DNA of 64,000 nt from Prostheceraeus crozeri (GCA_907163375.1 CAJQUW010009327.1:1-64000), one strand, 5' to 3'; shown: positions 48,862-57,855, counted from the stretch's first letter. Made by a program: numbers and translations. Notes: generated from the letters alone by a model not told the origin.

Positions 48862-49200
48862 TTATCGAAAAGAAATAAAAGCAATACGTTTTGTAATAAG
48901 ACGGTACATGACGTCTACTAAGTCAAACTCTTCTTGATTGCGGGGTTGACTAGAAGGAGAGAAGAGGTCTAGCCAGCTCCGGAGAGTCTCAATACACCGC
49001 TTCATCATCACGTCCTTTGGAGACACAATCAGGAAGGCAGCCCTGATTGTATCACTACTATCCTCTTCATCGTCGGAAATGATGATGATTTCCTCATTGA
49101 ACTGCAGCGGCTCGACCTCACCATCGTAAATGGTTTTCACTTGCCTCTTGCGAGGGGCATTGGGCATGAGTAAGGCATAGGCGTTCGGTGGTGTATCCAT
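48862..49200 (-). CDS. Accessory gene 2, protein with SUMO-interaction-like motif
   Basis: I choose the ATG at 49,200, because the more upstream ATG (49,233) is only 3 bp from the TATA box and would precede the transcript start. The protein (112 residues) has NAPRKRQVKTIYDGEVEPLQ followed by the hydrophobic-acidic run EEIIIISDDEEDSSD, which has the form of a SUMO-interacting motif. A helical C-terminus follows (MMKRCIETLRSWLDLF; DLVDVMYRLITKRIAF). A nuclear regulatory role, perhaps in countering host defence, is an inference. Confidence 0.55.
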   Translation of the reverse strand: MDTPPNAYALLMPNAPRKRQVKTIYDGEVEPLQFNEEIIIISDDEEDSSDTIRAAFLIVSPKDVMMKRCIETLRSWLDLFSPSSQPRNQEEFDLVDVMYRLITKRIAFISFR

Positions 49201-49235
49201 TTTAATGATATTATGAGGAAATGACCCTTGCATCG

Positions 49236-49246
49236 CACTTATATAG
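49236..49246 (-). promoter_or_regulatory. TATA box of accessory gene 2
   Basis: An exact CTATATAAGTG on the minus strand, 36 bp upstream of the chosen start at 49,200. It forms a divergent pair with the TATA box at 49,314. Confidence 0.6.
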
Positions 49247-49313
49247 ATTCTCTCTCCCTGCTTCGTGCTCTCTCATTGGACGACAGCCATTTATCAATCA
49301 CACTGCATCATTC

Positions 49314-49324
49314 TCATATATAAA
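49314..49324 (+). promoter_or_regulatory. TATA box of accessory gene 3
   Basis: CATATATAAAG lies about 32-42 bp before the ATG at 49,356. It faces away from the TATA box at 49,236, so about 70 bp serve as a divergent promoter. Confidence 0.5.
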
Positions 49325-49355
49325 GAAGAGTGTTCTGCATTTCACTATCATAGTC

Positions 49356-49535
49356 ATGTCTGACACAGAGGAAACGTTCACACCTCTTGCTAGCTCAACT
49401 CCTACGAAGAAGGAACTTGAGAGAAAGTTTCAACAAAAAGAGGAAGAGAGACAAATGATTGAAGGCTGCAAGCAGCTCACTCTACAAACGGTTGAGAGTG
49501 AGCCTTTCATAAACGAGGCTGACTTTCAGGAGTGA
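49356..49535 (+). CDS. Accessory gene 3, 59-residue acidic protein
   Basis: The start at 49,356 is chosen from the TATA spacing; an upstream in-frame ATG at 49,221 would lie before the promoter. The protein is hydrophilic, with MSDTEETFTPLASSTPTKK, a charged helix ELERKFQQKEEERQMIEG and an acidic end. No family was recognised. It lies between the arm-proximal accessory genes and the structural block. Confidence 0.45.
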   Translation: MSDTEETFTPLASSTPTKKELERKFQQKEEERQMIEGCKQLTLQTVESEPFINEADFQE

Positions 49536-49643
49536 AAAGACCTTTGATGAGACAGAGAATGCCCCAAACGGTCTTTATGAGACCACGGCCTTAACGACCA
49601 CCTAATCAAGAAAGAAAAGACATTGACTGCGCCACACGCAACA

Positions 49644-51277
49644 TTAGTGATTTGATGTTATCTGACGAAAATGAACTGTTAAGACAGTACGACCACCAAT
49701 GAATTGAATAGGATTACCACTATCATCATAGATACCAAATTTGCAATGGGATAATCGTGATACATTGACTGGAATGTATACCTTGTTCAGGAACTCCCTG
49801 TGCATGCTCACACCAAAGTCGCCACTGTCAATAGGAATATATCTTAAAAGGGGAACCATTTGACCACCAACTTGTGTTGAATGGATAAAGTTAGTGTAAA
49901 TGTAGAAGTGATTGATATTCATATCGAGCAAGGATGTTGAGCCACAATACTTCTCGTCGTAGAATATGTCACGTTTGAATCCTAAAATCTTTGTCTACTC
50001 TTTTGAAATGTGAATGACCGTTTTACCATGTACACTGATACAGAATGTATTTTCTTTAGGATCATAGTCAAAATGATATGAGTGTAGATTTGATACACCC
50101 TTGTTCAAGTATGTACAAACATCATAACCATTGCTATAATGCTTTGGAGGTATCGGTAACTTTTCATTTGGCTTCCATGTAAGACTGGGAAGTAAAACAG
50201 GGTCTGTACGTTTGAAATAAAGGACCATTTGACAATCGGATTGCTGTTTAGATGTTATTTTCACATTCCCCCATTCATGGTATGACCATAAGACGTCTGT
50301 TTTTAAAGAGAGCAAATCACGAAATTTAGAATTGATGTGAACAAATCCAATGTGTGAACGCTCATAATCATTTCGGAAATCAATCCTTGCTTTATTGTGT
50401 ACTCGAGTGATGGACATAGATAATCCATTTATTTCATTTACCTGTTTGATCAAGTCATCGACAGTACCAGATTTAAAAAGCACAAAGCGCTCATGCATGC
50501 GATCAAGGGGAAGAAGGGTAATATTAAATTTTTTCCTGTGCCAATTTGGATATTTCTTAATCTGCTTTGATACTTTCATGGATACTTGAGCTCTCAAAGG
50601 GAAGGCACCGCCTCCTTTTACTTCTGCAAATTTTGTGATAGGTAGAAAGAACCGTGATTTAAGATTCAATATCTTTTGCAGAGGTCAACTCACATAAAAT
50701 CCATGGGAAATAGTAGTCGGTCTCATGTAGAGGGTAACTTTATGTAGATTTGGATCCATTTGCCAGAACCATAGATTCTTTGCCAAATCATTCATAACAT
50801 TCAATAGGCGTTGAATTTTCATATAATAGTATGATTGTTCTAAGCGATGACGGAATGATGGGTTTGTAGGTTGTTTCCATTTCAGTGGTGAAGAATTTTT
50901 AGCAATGGGTATGTCTGTATCTGCAGTGATAATCAAAGTAGGGCCATTTACAATCTCATCAACAGCTCGCTTTCCCCGACGGGTGTTTACTGTAGGAATA
51001 GAATTCCATGTCTGCTACATGTTCATTCAAGTTGTAGGTATGTACTTTATCATTTCGCTCTAGTTTTGGAAAGTACAAGTCTTGATTCGTTGCAGTGCCT
51101 AATGTAATCTCTTCATTTGCAATGGTTCTTATATTATTCACAGCTCAAATCTTGCAGGGCCACTTCCCAATCACCATTTAAGTCAATCGGCTGTGTTAAA
51201 TCAGTCTCAAACTCAGCAGCTGTATTTTCATATCGCTCAGGTTCAGCATTACTGGGAAACACTGCTGTAAACTCCAT
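49644..51277 (-). pseudogene. Structural/attachment-like gene region of the fossil element, broken
   Basis: Minus-strand coding sequence begins at 51,277 with an N-terminal segment containing LNGDWEVALQDLS. This is the L.G.WEV.L..I signature of a large protein that often neighbours the F54H12.2-like capsid gene in invertebrate virus-like loci. The rest of the region (VRVHFRQ-like end, long beta-rich stretches such as LRAQVSMKVSKQIKKYP, and WSYHEWGNVKITSKQQSD) fits a beta-rich surface or penton/fibre-type protein. The family's function is not settled. The region is interrupted several times and is treated as a fossil. Confidence 0.5.
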
Positions 51278-51307
51278 GTTAAAGTATCAACATAAAGCGT
51301 AGTTTGC

Positions 51308-51873
51308 TTAGGCGTTATGTCGCATGACATAACGAACTGCTGCTTTCAATCTATTCACAGTAGGTACTTTCTGTCGTCCTAGGAATTTGGTTAAGAGTGA
51401 TTGCCCTTTCACATAATGCACTCCCCTAAGTATGCTTGTACCGCCTTCTTTCATATTGCGATAGTTGATACAACCAAATATGACTTGATATCTTGGTCTT
51501 CTACGTTTAAAATCTGCAAGGGTATGAAATATTTCACGTTTTATTGATGAGCTCACACGACAGCTATTTTTTAATTCCATTGCAATGCGACGTACAGGAT
51601 TGATCAAATCGATGCCACCTACAGGTGATCGCTTAAAGCCATAATCTGTTAACACCATTTCCCACGCATGACCCATTCGCTGACGTAAATCTGTAGTTTG
51701 TAAGCATGATTTTGCCAAGGATCGGCTATGCCGGAAAGAATTACATCTTCAATAGGTCTTGTTGCATGAATAGGTGATTTGATGAGGCGAACTGCATCAT
51801 CTAATCCTCGTCCCGCTAATGTCACTATTGCAAATGATAATAGGATGATCAATCTTAACATGGCTTCGTCCAT
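51308..51873 (-). pseudogene. Eco47II-like restriction nuclease region, broken
   Basis: A minus-strand region starts with a signal-peptide-like MLRLIILLSFAIVTLAGRG. It then has GHAWEMVLTDYGFKRSPVGG, GGIDLINPVRRIAMELKNS and a block with FHTLADFKRRRPRYQVIFGC followed by IN. The D...ELK arrangement about 11 residues apart is a PD-(D/E)xK nuclease signature. The ELKN, K..hP.Y...G.IN and later SILRGVHYVKG blocks follow the order of the Eco47II restriction-enzyme family (Pfam RE_Eco47II). This rests on recall of the family pattern. It is unusual for an animal virus-like element. The region is broken. Confidence 0.5.
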
Positions 51874-51882
51874 TTCTAATGA

Positions 51883-52272
51883 ATGTTTTGCTTAAACGAG
51901 AAGACTAAGCAAGCGTTTTTGATGTGTCTAAAACTAACCATGATTGCCAAGCTCTCTTCTCAGTGTCATGTTACATGGAAGGCTCGACGCATTACCTTTT
52001 ACGATACTCATCGACACGTTAAAATGAGTTTATCACCTTTTCAAATGGATGACCTCCACGATGCTTTACATATCATGCATCATCCAATGTACTATATCCC
52101 TCTAGGTGGACGTCTATTCATTATTCGACGAGATTTCATTGCTCTTCATGATCAATATGGTGTTATACATTTTACATCCTCAAGTTGGAAGAAGTATAGA
52201 GAACGTATACATCCTCACATCATGACTTACCTTAAACAAACCAACACTCATAAGCATGAATGTGACAAGTGA
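51883..52272 (+). CDS. Possible PC4-like small protein of the element
   Basis: This is the only plus-strand gene inside the structural block; the true start may be a later Met (51,922 or 52,024). Two similar blocks occur: KMSLSPFQMDDLHDALHIMH and YGVIHFTSSSWKKYRERIHP followed by HIMTYLK. Both resemble the (G)ISLS..QW..L...I element that closes a PC4 (p15) single-strand-DNA-binding domain, and RRITFYDTHRHV before the first could be its strand. If correct, it is a tandem PC4-type ssDNA-binding or transcription cofactor. It could also be an unrelated basic protein. It starts only 9 bp from the divergent nuclease-like region. Confidence 0.4.
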   Translation: MFCLNEKTKQAFLMCLKLTMIAKLSSQCHVTWKARRITFYDTHRHVKMSLSPFQMDDLHDALHIMHHPMYYIPLGGRLFIIRRDFIALHDQYGVIHFTSSSWKKYRERIHPHIMTYLKQTNTHKHECDK

Positions 52273-52496
52273 ACAATGTCTTCTTATCTTTACCTATTCA
52301 TGTTTGATGACTAAATACAACCTATTCAATCACATCATCTACTTTTCCATTGAAGTATAATAAAGAAAACAAATTTTAATCGTACATATTTATTGAAGGC
52401 TTTTATAAAAGTTACGAATGCGCTTTTCATTGACAAGGGTATCATGTGAAAAATGTTTACAAATATCATGTAAAGAGTCATAATGTAGTCGTTGCA
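52273..52496. other. Short gap with poly(A)-type signals
   Basis: AATAAAG at about 52,360 serves the plus-strand gene and a minus-strand AATAAA near 52,392 the protease transcript. Confidence 0.4.
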
Positions 52497-52845
52497 TTAC
52501 AAAGTAGAGGGCATAGGCTCCCATGTTGAAGACAAGGGATGTTGATAGGCCAAAGCATTGCGAATCCATTTTCGTGAATGACGGTTCATGAAACGTGTGA
52601 CATAATCACAATTTGGTAAGGCCAATGAATCAAAGATTTCACCGCAATAGTTTTTATCAATAAATAAAACTTTCCAGTGTTTGCCGGGTAAGTGTGCTGT
52701 ATCAGTATTCATGATAATGAATGAGGGTGGTTTTGGTAAAACTGTGGGCATATTATTAATGGCAAACACACCTCGAAATGCTGCAACAGTGCGTTCATCA
52801 CCATGTTCTTGAACGCCTCTCTAGCTCTGCATCAGATAACCAAGT
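52497..52845 (-). pseudogene. Adenain-like cysteine protease region, broken
   Basis: The visible core is MNTDTAHLPGKHWKVLFIDK followed by NYCGEIFDSLALP, which matches the H-W...D...G..FDS(L) layout around the catalytic His and acidic residue of adenovirus protease (adenain, peptidase C5). YQHPLSST near the end corresponds to the Q.p.S..CG region. In Polintons and adenoviruses this enzyme matures capsid precursor proteins. It lies directly downstream of the capsid gene, as is usual. The gene is broken. Confidence 0.7.
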
Positions 52846-52847
52846 CA

Positions 52848-54128
52848 TTAACTTGTATAAGAAGCGGAAACGTCACGTAGTCTGTTAATTCGAATGGTGG
52901 AATCGAACACAGCATAGATGAGTACATTGACTGTTTTCGTCAAATCTTTTTCAAAGAAGAATTCTAGTTTAAGACCCTTCGTGGCAGTACCCGTACGATA
53001 AGAAGCACCTGCTTCATTGTTTGCTGTCAAATCAAATGCATAAAGTGTATAACCTTTAGCAAATTCATCATAGGTCAAACCATTGGTGTCATCAGTATTC
53101 CAGTATTTAAAGGTTTCCATATTATTTTGATATGAGCGAGAATGATGACCATTAGCAAAGTCTGGGCAAAAAGGAGTACCAGGAATGCAATCGGTATCGC
53201 GATACAATCCGATTTGATTTAAACCAAAGTGTTCAAAGTTGAGGGGATTCTTCGATATATTACCATTGTATGCATCATTTGCAATCAATCCCACAATGAT
53301 CATTTTTGGTGATTGTATAGGAAACAAACTATCTTTAACAAACCTCTTTTGCGCACGAGGAATGGTGAAACTATGGATCTCAGTATGATTTACATCATAA
53401 ATAGCATCATACTTCTTCAAACCCATCTCGTGACCATTAATCACCGAAGGATTCACTGTCATTCGTCGCACATAAAGTCTAACACTTTCAAACACAATCT
53501 TAAATTCAGTCTTTACTCCATAAGAATTCAATACAAATTTAGGATCGTTCGGCAAGAGATGAACTCGCATGTCTACTTTTGACATTGAGAAACGTGATTG
53601 ACGGAAAAAGTCCAAGTATAGGGGACCATATAATTCACACACCCTACTTTCTGCAGTCCACTTTTCACGAGTGACAAATCCCTTGTTTTTGTCACTATCA
53701 AATTTACCAGCTTCATCTTTACACCAACCCATAACAGCCATGTGACTCGTTTGTGCTTGTGGCTGGAACTGCATGACTGTTGAAAAATAACCGAGATAGG
53801 GATAACTGTGTTGACCACCTTCAACCCGAGTTTCACCAATGGTCAATGATACATCCTTGAAGAGCGTTGCTATTGCCAAGTTATTCACGGCTACTTTGTC
53901 CTTATCATCAAGGTTGGTACCGTCCTTATTTACTATCTTAAACTTAACATGTAGATTGATGTCATTTACATCGATGTACTCAGCATCATTTCCTGGTATT
54001 AAAAATTCAATGACACTACCAGAATCAATACTCGTCTGTGGATAACGAATGGATACATAATTTCTAATGATATCCGTCTGTATAGGTGTTCTATCAAATA
54101 AGCAAAGGGATGTTGTTTTACATTCCAT
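52848..54128 (-). CDS. Major capsid protein, F54H12.2-like double jelly-roll
   Basis: A single uninterrupted frame of 426 residues. It has VIEFLIPGNDAEYIDVNDIN near the N-terminus, the conserved NLAIATLFKDVSLTIGETRV block, YPYLGYFSTVMQF, DFFRQSRFSMSKVDMRVHLL, YVRRMTVNPSVINGHEMGL and the C-terminal LIYAVFDSTIRINRLRDV. These blocks characterise invertebrate proteins annotated 'F54H12.2-like', regarded as hexon-type double jelly-roll capsid proteins of Polinton/adintovirus-like elements. Length fits. It is separated by 2 bp from the preceding gene. It is the best-preserved gene of the fossil. Confidence 0.8.
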   Translation of the reverse strand: MECKTTSLCLFDRTPIQTDIIRNYVSIRYPQTSIDSGSVIEFLIPGNDAEYIDVNDINLHVKFKIVNKDGTNLDDKDKVAVNNLAIATLFKDVSLTIGETRVEGGQHSYPYLGYFSTVMQFQPQAQTSHMAVMGWCKDEAGKFDSDKNKGFVTREKWTAESRVCELYGPLYLDFFRQSRFSMSKVDMRVHLLPNDPKFVLNSYGVKTEFKIVFESVRLYVRRMTVNPSVINGHEMGLKKYDAIYDVNHTEIHSFTIPRAQKRFVKDSLFPIQSPKMIIVGLIANDAYNGNISKNPLNFEHFGLNQIGLYRDTDCIPGTPFCPDFANGHHSRSYQNNMETFKYWNTDDTNGLTYDEFAKGYTLYAFDLTANNEAGASYRTGTATKGLKLEFFFEKDLTKTVNVLIYAVFDSTIRINRLRDVSASYTS

Positions 54129-54130
54129 AT

Positions 54131-54520
54131 TTAAAACAGTCCACGTCGTCTGCGTTTGCTAGGAGGTATACGAGATGCTCTTCGCTTACGTTTGCCTGAA
54201 GTAGAGAGTGGATTGATATGACTGATGACAGACCTGATACCAGCCTTACCGACATTCTTCAAACGCTGTATTCCATGGCGCTTTAGCGATTCACGAATCG
54301 GCAATCTTCCTGAAAGCGCATCACTTGCTACATCTGCTGCTAATCCTACAGCTTCCTTTAAAGCTGATTTTCCCACATTTGCGATAGTGGGGAGCATCAT
54401 ACCTTTGACAGCACCCAATAGACTACCCCCTTTTTGACGTCTCGATCCAGCACAAACGGGAAAGCCAGCTCCATGACTAGCATAGGAGGGGGCAGAATAA
54501 AACTTAGCAGTTTGATCCAT
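54131..54520 (-). CDS. Basic minor-capsid/core-like protein, 129 residues
   Basis: The protein has a Gly-rich N-terminus with SRRQKGGSLLGAVKGMMLPT, an amphipathic stretch ALKEAVGLAADVASDALSG, and an Arg/Lys-rich C-terminus (SGKRKRRASRIPPSKRRRRG) usable for DNA binding and nuclear import. This resembles small core or pVI/pX-type proteins that sit beside the capsid gene in adenovirus-like genomes. Identification is by position and composition only. The TATTTATTTATTTATA sequence just upstream is AT-rich and may hold the promoter. Confidence 0.55.
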   Translation of the reverse strand: MDQTAKFYSAPSYASHGAGFPVCAGSRRQKGGSLLGAVKGMMLPTIANVGKSALKEAVGLAADVASDALSGRLPIRESLKRHGIQRLKNVGKAGIRSVISHINPLSTSGKRKRRASRIPPSKRRRRGLF

Positions 54521-54561
54521 AGGTATTTATTTATTTATATTTACACAATTCATTACTTTGC

Positions 54562-55565
54562 TTAGGAACGTTGACTAACACGATAAAGGTCAGAATGACG
54601 AATCCAACTGTTCATTGAATTTGGATAGCCAGCCCATTTCACCAGGCTCCACTTTTCCCCTTGTCGCATTTGGTGGCGAAGTATCTTTTCAACCATGTAG
54701 TCATCATCTTCTTTGGTGATGGGTGTTATCTCATGACGATAAAAACTCCCTTCAATCTCTTCACCATGATAATCGCGAAGCTTGTAGGTAGTGGGCTTAA
54801 ATTTCTTGTTAACCTCAGAGACAGTAAATATTTCTTCCGTCCAACTGGGAAGATATCCTTTCGCAAACACGCTTTTCACCTTGGAAATGCGAACTTTGTC
54901 ACCAACCTGAATGTCACGTTTACCTTGTGATGGTTGCCTGCGTTTAGCATTGATTTCACGGATTGTATCCACAATGTCTGGAGTCATGTCAGCAGGTTTG
55001 TGACCAATCATACGATGGACAGAATGATTGTAAGCGTGTGCAGTATCTTGTAATACATCTGTCCACTTTTGTGTTACTTTTGCAGTGAAATAGCGCCATA
55101 GGCGAGTTTTCAGTGTACGGTTAAAGCGCTCGACCACTGCAGCCTTATATTCACTTTTCACACTAAACAGTTCAATGTTGTGTTTGCGAAATAAAGCACG
55201 CACATGTCTGTTTTCAAACTTTTTCCCTTGATCAGTCTGAATACGTGTGGGAATGCGTCCTTCACTGAAAATATTTTGGAAAGCCTCGACCACTTCTTCA
55301 CCACGCTTTGTCTTGAGTGGTTGAACCCAAGCATAACGAGAAAATAAGTCAATGACAGTTAGGAGAAAGCGATAGCCTTTATTCTTTTTAGCTAATAACG
55401 TTTTCGAGCTTGTGTGTGCAATGTATATGCAGGTTGAGCTTTTAACCATCTCTTCACTTGTTTCTGTGAATAACCACTTGCTTGTGACAACTTTTTCACT
55501 GAAGCATAACCTGCATAATGCTTTGGGTTATAGTAAATTGATTTCAGACGTTCATCCATCGTCTA
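54562..55565 (-). pseudogene. Retroviral-type integrase with chromodomain, broken
   Basis: The catalytic core is plain: LTVIDLFSRYAWVQPLKTK (first Asp), RIQTDQGKKFENRHVRALF (second Asp) and KAAVVERFNRTLKTRLWRY (Glu), the D,D(35)E pattern of rve integrases. GDKVRISKVKSVFAKGYLP is the SH3-like part. A C-terminal chromodomain follows (DYMVEKILRHQMRQGEKW, then LVKWAGYPNSMNSW). The N-terminal part (YYNPKHYAGYASVKKLSQAS) is typical of Polinton integrases. The enzyme would insert the linear element into host DNA, and chromodomains steer such integrases to modified histones. The region is broken. Confidence 0.8.
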
Positions 55566-55759
55566 TTAAGAGGGATCGTTTATTTGCCTCAAAGTATCAG
55601 TCTTTTTCTCCGCCAGGGTTTGCGTTTGTGTTTGAGTCCTGCTTTTGCTACTTTTTTGAGCCGTCTTGTATGAATCACTTTTACAACATGTACTTAAGCA
55701 GTTCAATGACACATGAATGTTTGGTAACTCTGAACATGGGATGCAACATAGCTTCTTCA

Positions 55760-55993
55760 TTAAAAGTCTGTGATAAAATCAAATGATGGATAACGTGTTG
55801 AATGTTTTGCTATACGCTTCGGCAACTTCTCGGGTGTTTTCACAGTTTGCTTGATTCTCTTTTTAGGTCTCTCTACACTTTGCAACTTTCTCTTCCTAGG
55901 TGTAGAATCATTTTCCATTTCCTGTAAGGTATCACGACCAAGAATTGCTTTTGGGAGATTGAATTTCTTCATACTTTTTAAAAAAACTCCCAT
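55760..55993 (-). CDS. Small Lys/Arg-rich protein
   Basis: A 77-residue frame with DTLQEMENDSTPRKRKLQS, ERPKKRIKQTVKTPEKLPKR and a C-terminal RYPSFDFITDF. Multiple basic clusters suggest nuclear localisation or DNA binding. It overlaps the next upstream frame slightly. Coding sequence of another small frame (to 55,566) follows without recognisable features. The family is unknown. Confidence 0.4.
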   Translation of the reverse strand: MGVFLKSMKKFNLPKAILGRDTLQEMENDSTPRKRKLQSVERPKKRIKQTVKTPEKLPKRIAKHSTRYPSFDFITDF

Positions 55994-56385
55994 CCTGTGG
56001 GTGTAAAGTGACGACGACGATCACGAACAGCATGATTAATTAAATCTTCCATTCTTGAGTCCCTAATGACTGCACCATCATCACCTACCACTTCACCTCG
56101 TTGTGTGATTTTCAAGTTGGGTTCGAGACTTCGATATAAGCTCAGTGCGCGATTGCGATAGGGTTTGGGTGAACCAAGCGAAAGATCATTGCGTATTTTT
56201 TCTTTCAATTGTTTTATTTCTTCTAAGGTAGCACTCTGCTTTATCAAACGATCATATGGATTTTTACTTTGTACAGCTTCTTGTTCATATTGCTGATTAA
56301 GTTGTGACATTTGATTTGCCCAAGGTTGATGAACACTCTGCATTGTAGTCAGATGTATATATTCTTCTTGTGGAATAGCAATCAT
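55978..56385 (-). CDS. Hydrophilic helical protein next to ATPase
   Basis: A 135-residue frame with HQPWANQMSQLNQQYEQEA, the coiled segment LEEIKQLKEKIRNDLSLG, and a C-terminal block GDDGAVIRDSRMEDLINHA and RRRHFTPTGWEFF. The C-terminal TPTGW...F motif recurs in uncharacterised proteins of invertebrate virus-like loci that I associate with the F54H12.2-like capsid gene. Its role is unknown; a scaffold or minor virion protein is possible. Confidence 0.5.
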   Translation of the reverse strand: MIAIPQEEYIHLTTMQSVHQPWANQMSQLNQQYEQEAVQSKNPYDRLIKQSATLEEIKQLKEKIRNDLSLGSPKPYRNRALSLYRSLEPNLKITQRGEVVGDDGAVIRDSRMEDLINHAVRDRRRHFTPTGWEFF

Positions 56386-56399
56386 GCGTTGAAAACCAC

Positions 56400-57020
56400 T
56401 CAGAACAATTTATATATGATCATGGGTTTCTCAAAGAGATGACTGCGTAAGCGATAATCTTCAGGACACTCCTGGGTAAAGTCCAAAAATAAATAATTAT
56501 AGGGTTTTTCCGTAGCAGCCTCAAATACTTCAATCAATGCTTTTGACTTGCGAGGAAGAACTTGTCGAGATATGAATTCAACTTGACTTTTATCGCGGGG
56601 ATTTTTAAAGATGATGTAGTAATGTGTGTTTAGACTTCGAGTCCGTGCTTCCTTTCCACTTGGAAAAAGATTTTGCATAATAAAAATGATAAAGCATGGT
56701 TTATGATGAGCAGCCTTGGTAAACATAGCAGTTACTTCTTGTGAGTTCTTACTTTCATTAAGTAAATCATCAAGAATGATAATATCATAGGGTTGAATAT
56801 CAGCAGTGCTGATAATCCCCGGTTGAACCAAGTAACCCTTACCAACCAATTCACGATGTAAGTTATGTTGACAAATTCCATAGCACCAAACAACACGATT
56901 CGGTATGCAGTCAAAAATCTCATTACGACGCTCCAACAATTGCAGGGTTAAATGTGTCTTCCCACTATGAGAGGGTCCTACGATACACATAGTGCGATTA
57001 CAACGTAAACGGAAATCCAT
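56400..57020 (-). CDS. FtsK/HerA-type DNA-packaging ATPase
   Basis: A single frame of 206 residues. Walker A is IVGPSHSGKTHLTLQLLERR near the N-terminus, and Walker B is DIIILDDLLNE at about residues 78-88. A sensor-like region follows (AHHKPCFIIFIMQNLFPSGK; ARTRSLNTHYYIIFKNPRDK). The length and the GPS.SGKT form fit packaging ATPases of Polintons and related adenovirus-like elements, which pump the genome into preformed capsids. It appears uninterrupted. Confidence 0.8.
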   Translation of the reverse strand: MDFRLRCNRTMCIVGPSHSGKTHLTLQLLERRNEIFDCIPNRVVWCYGICQHNLHRELVGKGYLVQPGIISTADIQPYDIIILDDLLNESKNSQEVTAMFTKAAHHKPCFIIFIMQNLFPSGKEARTRSLNTHYYIIFKNPRDKSQVEFISRQVLPRKSKALIEVFEAATEKPYNYLFLDFTQECPEDYRLRSHLFEKPMIIYKLF

Positions 57021-57059
57021 GTTGATTTTGATGAAAAGTCATACCATTTAACTTAGTAT

Positions 57060-57461
57060 CTATCCATTAATGGCTTTATTTGCGAGAGCACCAGCTAAAC
57101 TTCCCAAAGCAGGACCTGCAGCTGCCATGATGATAGGCGCTAAAAGTGGTAAGAAGCCACCACGTTGTGATAATAGTTTGCGCTTTGTAGGAATTGATGT
57201 TTTTGGATTGCTCAAGGTACGAAGAACTTTACCATGTCTGGCAATTGCATTGGCCTTTTTGCTATTTAATGTCATATAACGCACTTTTCGTATTTCCGTA
57301 CACATTTTACGAATGAAGGCATTGTTTGCCAGCTTCATTGCCTCACATCGATGAGATGGCTTCAATTTTAATAAGCGACGAAGCGTGAGACAGAATTTTT
57401 TGTTTGCATTTGATTGACACTTTTGTCTGCGTGAACGGTGAGATGAACGACGTCTAGCCAT
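57060..57461 (-). CDS. Basic, C-terminally hydrophobic minor virion protein
   Basis: This 133-residue protein begins with an Arg/Ser-rich MARRRSSHRSRRQKCQS, has a basic middle (RLLKLKPSHRCEAMKLANNA) and a C-terminal hydrophobic Gly/Ala stretch after RGGFLPLLAPIIMAAAGPAL. The GGFLPLLAPI...A motif is common in small virion proteins of Polinton/adintovirus-like elements and resembles adenovirus pX/pVI-like membrane-active peptides. Identification is from pattern and location between ATPase and glycoprotein. Confidence 0.55.
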   Translation of the reverse strand: MARRRSSHRSRRQKCQSNANKKFCLTLRRLLKLKPSHRCEAMKLANNAFIRKMCTEIRKVRYMTLNSKKANAIARHGKVLRTLSNPKTSIPTKRKLLSQRGGFLPLLAPIIMAAAGPALGSLAGALANKAING

Positions 57462-57492
57462 TTTTACAGGTGGATGTTAGAGTGTTCTTTGC

Positions 57493-57855
57493 TTAAACAC
57501 GACAGCAGCGTCGAAACATCACCGTCGTAAACGCAATGAAATAGAGGAAGACATTGAGTACAGCACTAGTAAAAAGCAATACACTGAGAACAGCCACAGC
57601 ACCAGTAGGATAGTCAGAAGCAGATACATGTGTGGGTAGCCGTAATATATCATTCAGTGAGGTACTATAGTTCAATGGAAACATTTCAGCTGTGTCGTTT
57701 GCTGATATGTTATGAGCCAGACATGAACAATCTGTTGGTATGACGATGTTTGTAAAGTTTAATGCCTTTGCATCAATTGTGCTTAAGTGGAAAAGGCTTT
57801 CAATAAGCAACGTGTAGAATACATAACTCCAAGCAAGGTAATGAAAGAATACCAT
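57493..57855 (-). CDS. Small membrane glycoprotein
   Basis: From the Met at 57,855 the protein has an N-terminal signal-like hydrophobic segment (MVFFHYLAWSYVFYTLLIES). A short ectodomain follows with four possible N-glycosylation sites (NFT, NIS, NDT, NYS) and two cysteines (CSC). A transmembrane helix (AVAVLSVLLFTSAVLNVFLY) and a Cys/Arg tail (RRCCRV) end it. The frame extends further upstream to 57,957, but that part overlaps another gene. A small surface glycoprotein would be notable for a capsid-bearing element. It could also modify host membranes. Confidence 0.5.
   Translation of the reverse strand: MVFFHYLAWSYVFYTLLIESLFHLSTIDAKALNFTNIVIPTDCSCLAHNISANDTAEMFPLNYSTSLNDILRLPTHVSASDYPTGAVAVLSVLLFTSAVLNVFLYFIAFTTVMFRRCCRV

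Noticed and set aside
49236-49324. Start codons at 49,233 (-) and 49,221 (+) for accessory genes 2 and 3
   Set aside because: Both would lie at or before the TATA boxes, so the next in-frame ATGs (49,200 and 49,356) were preferred.
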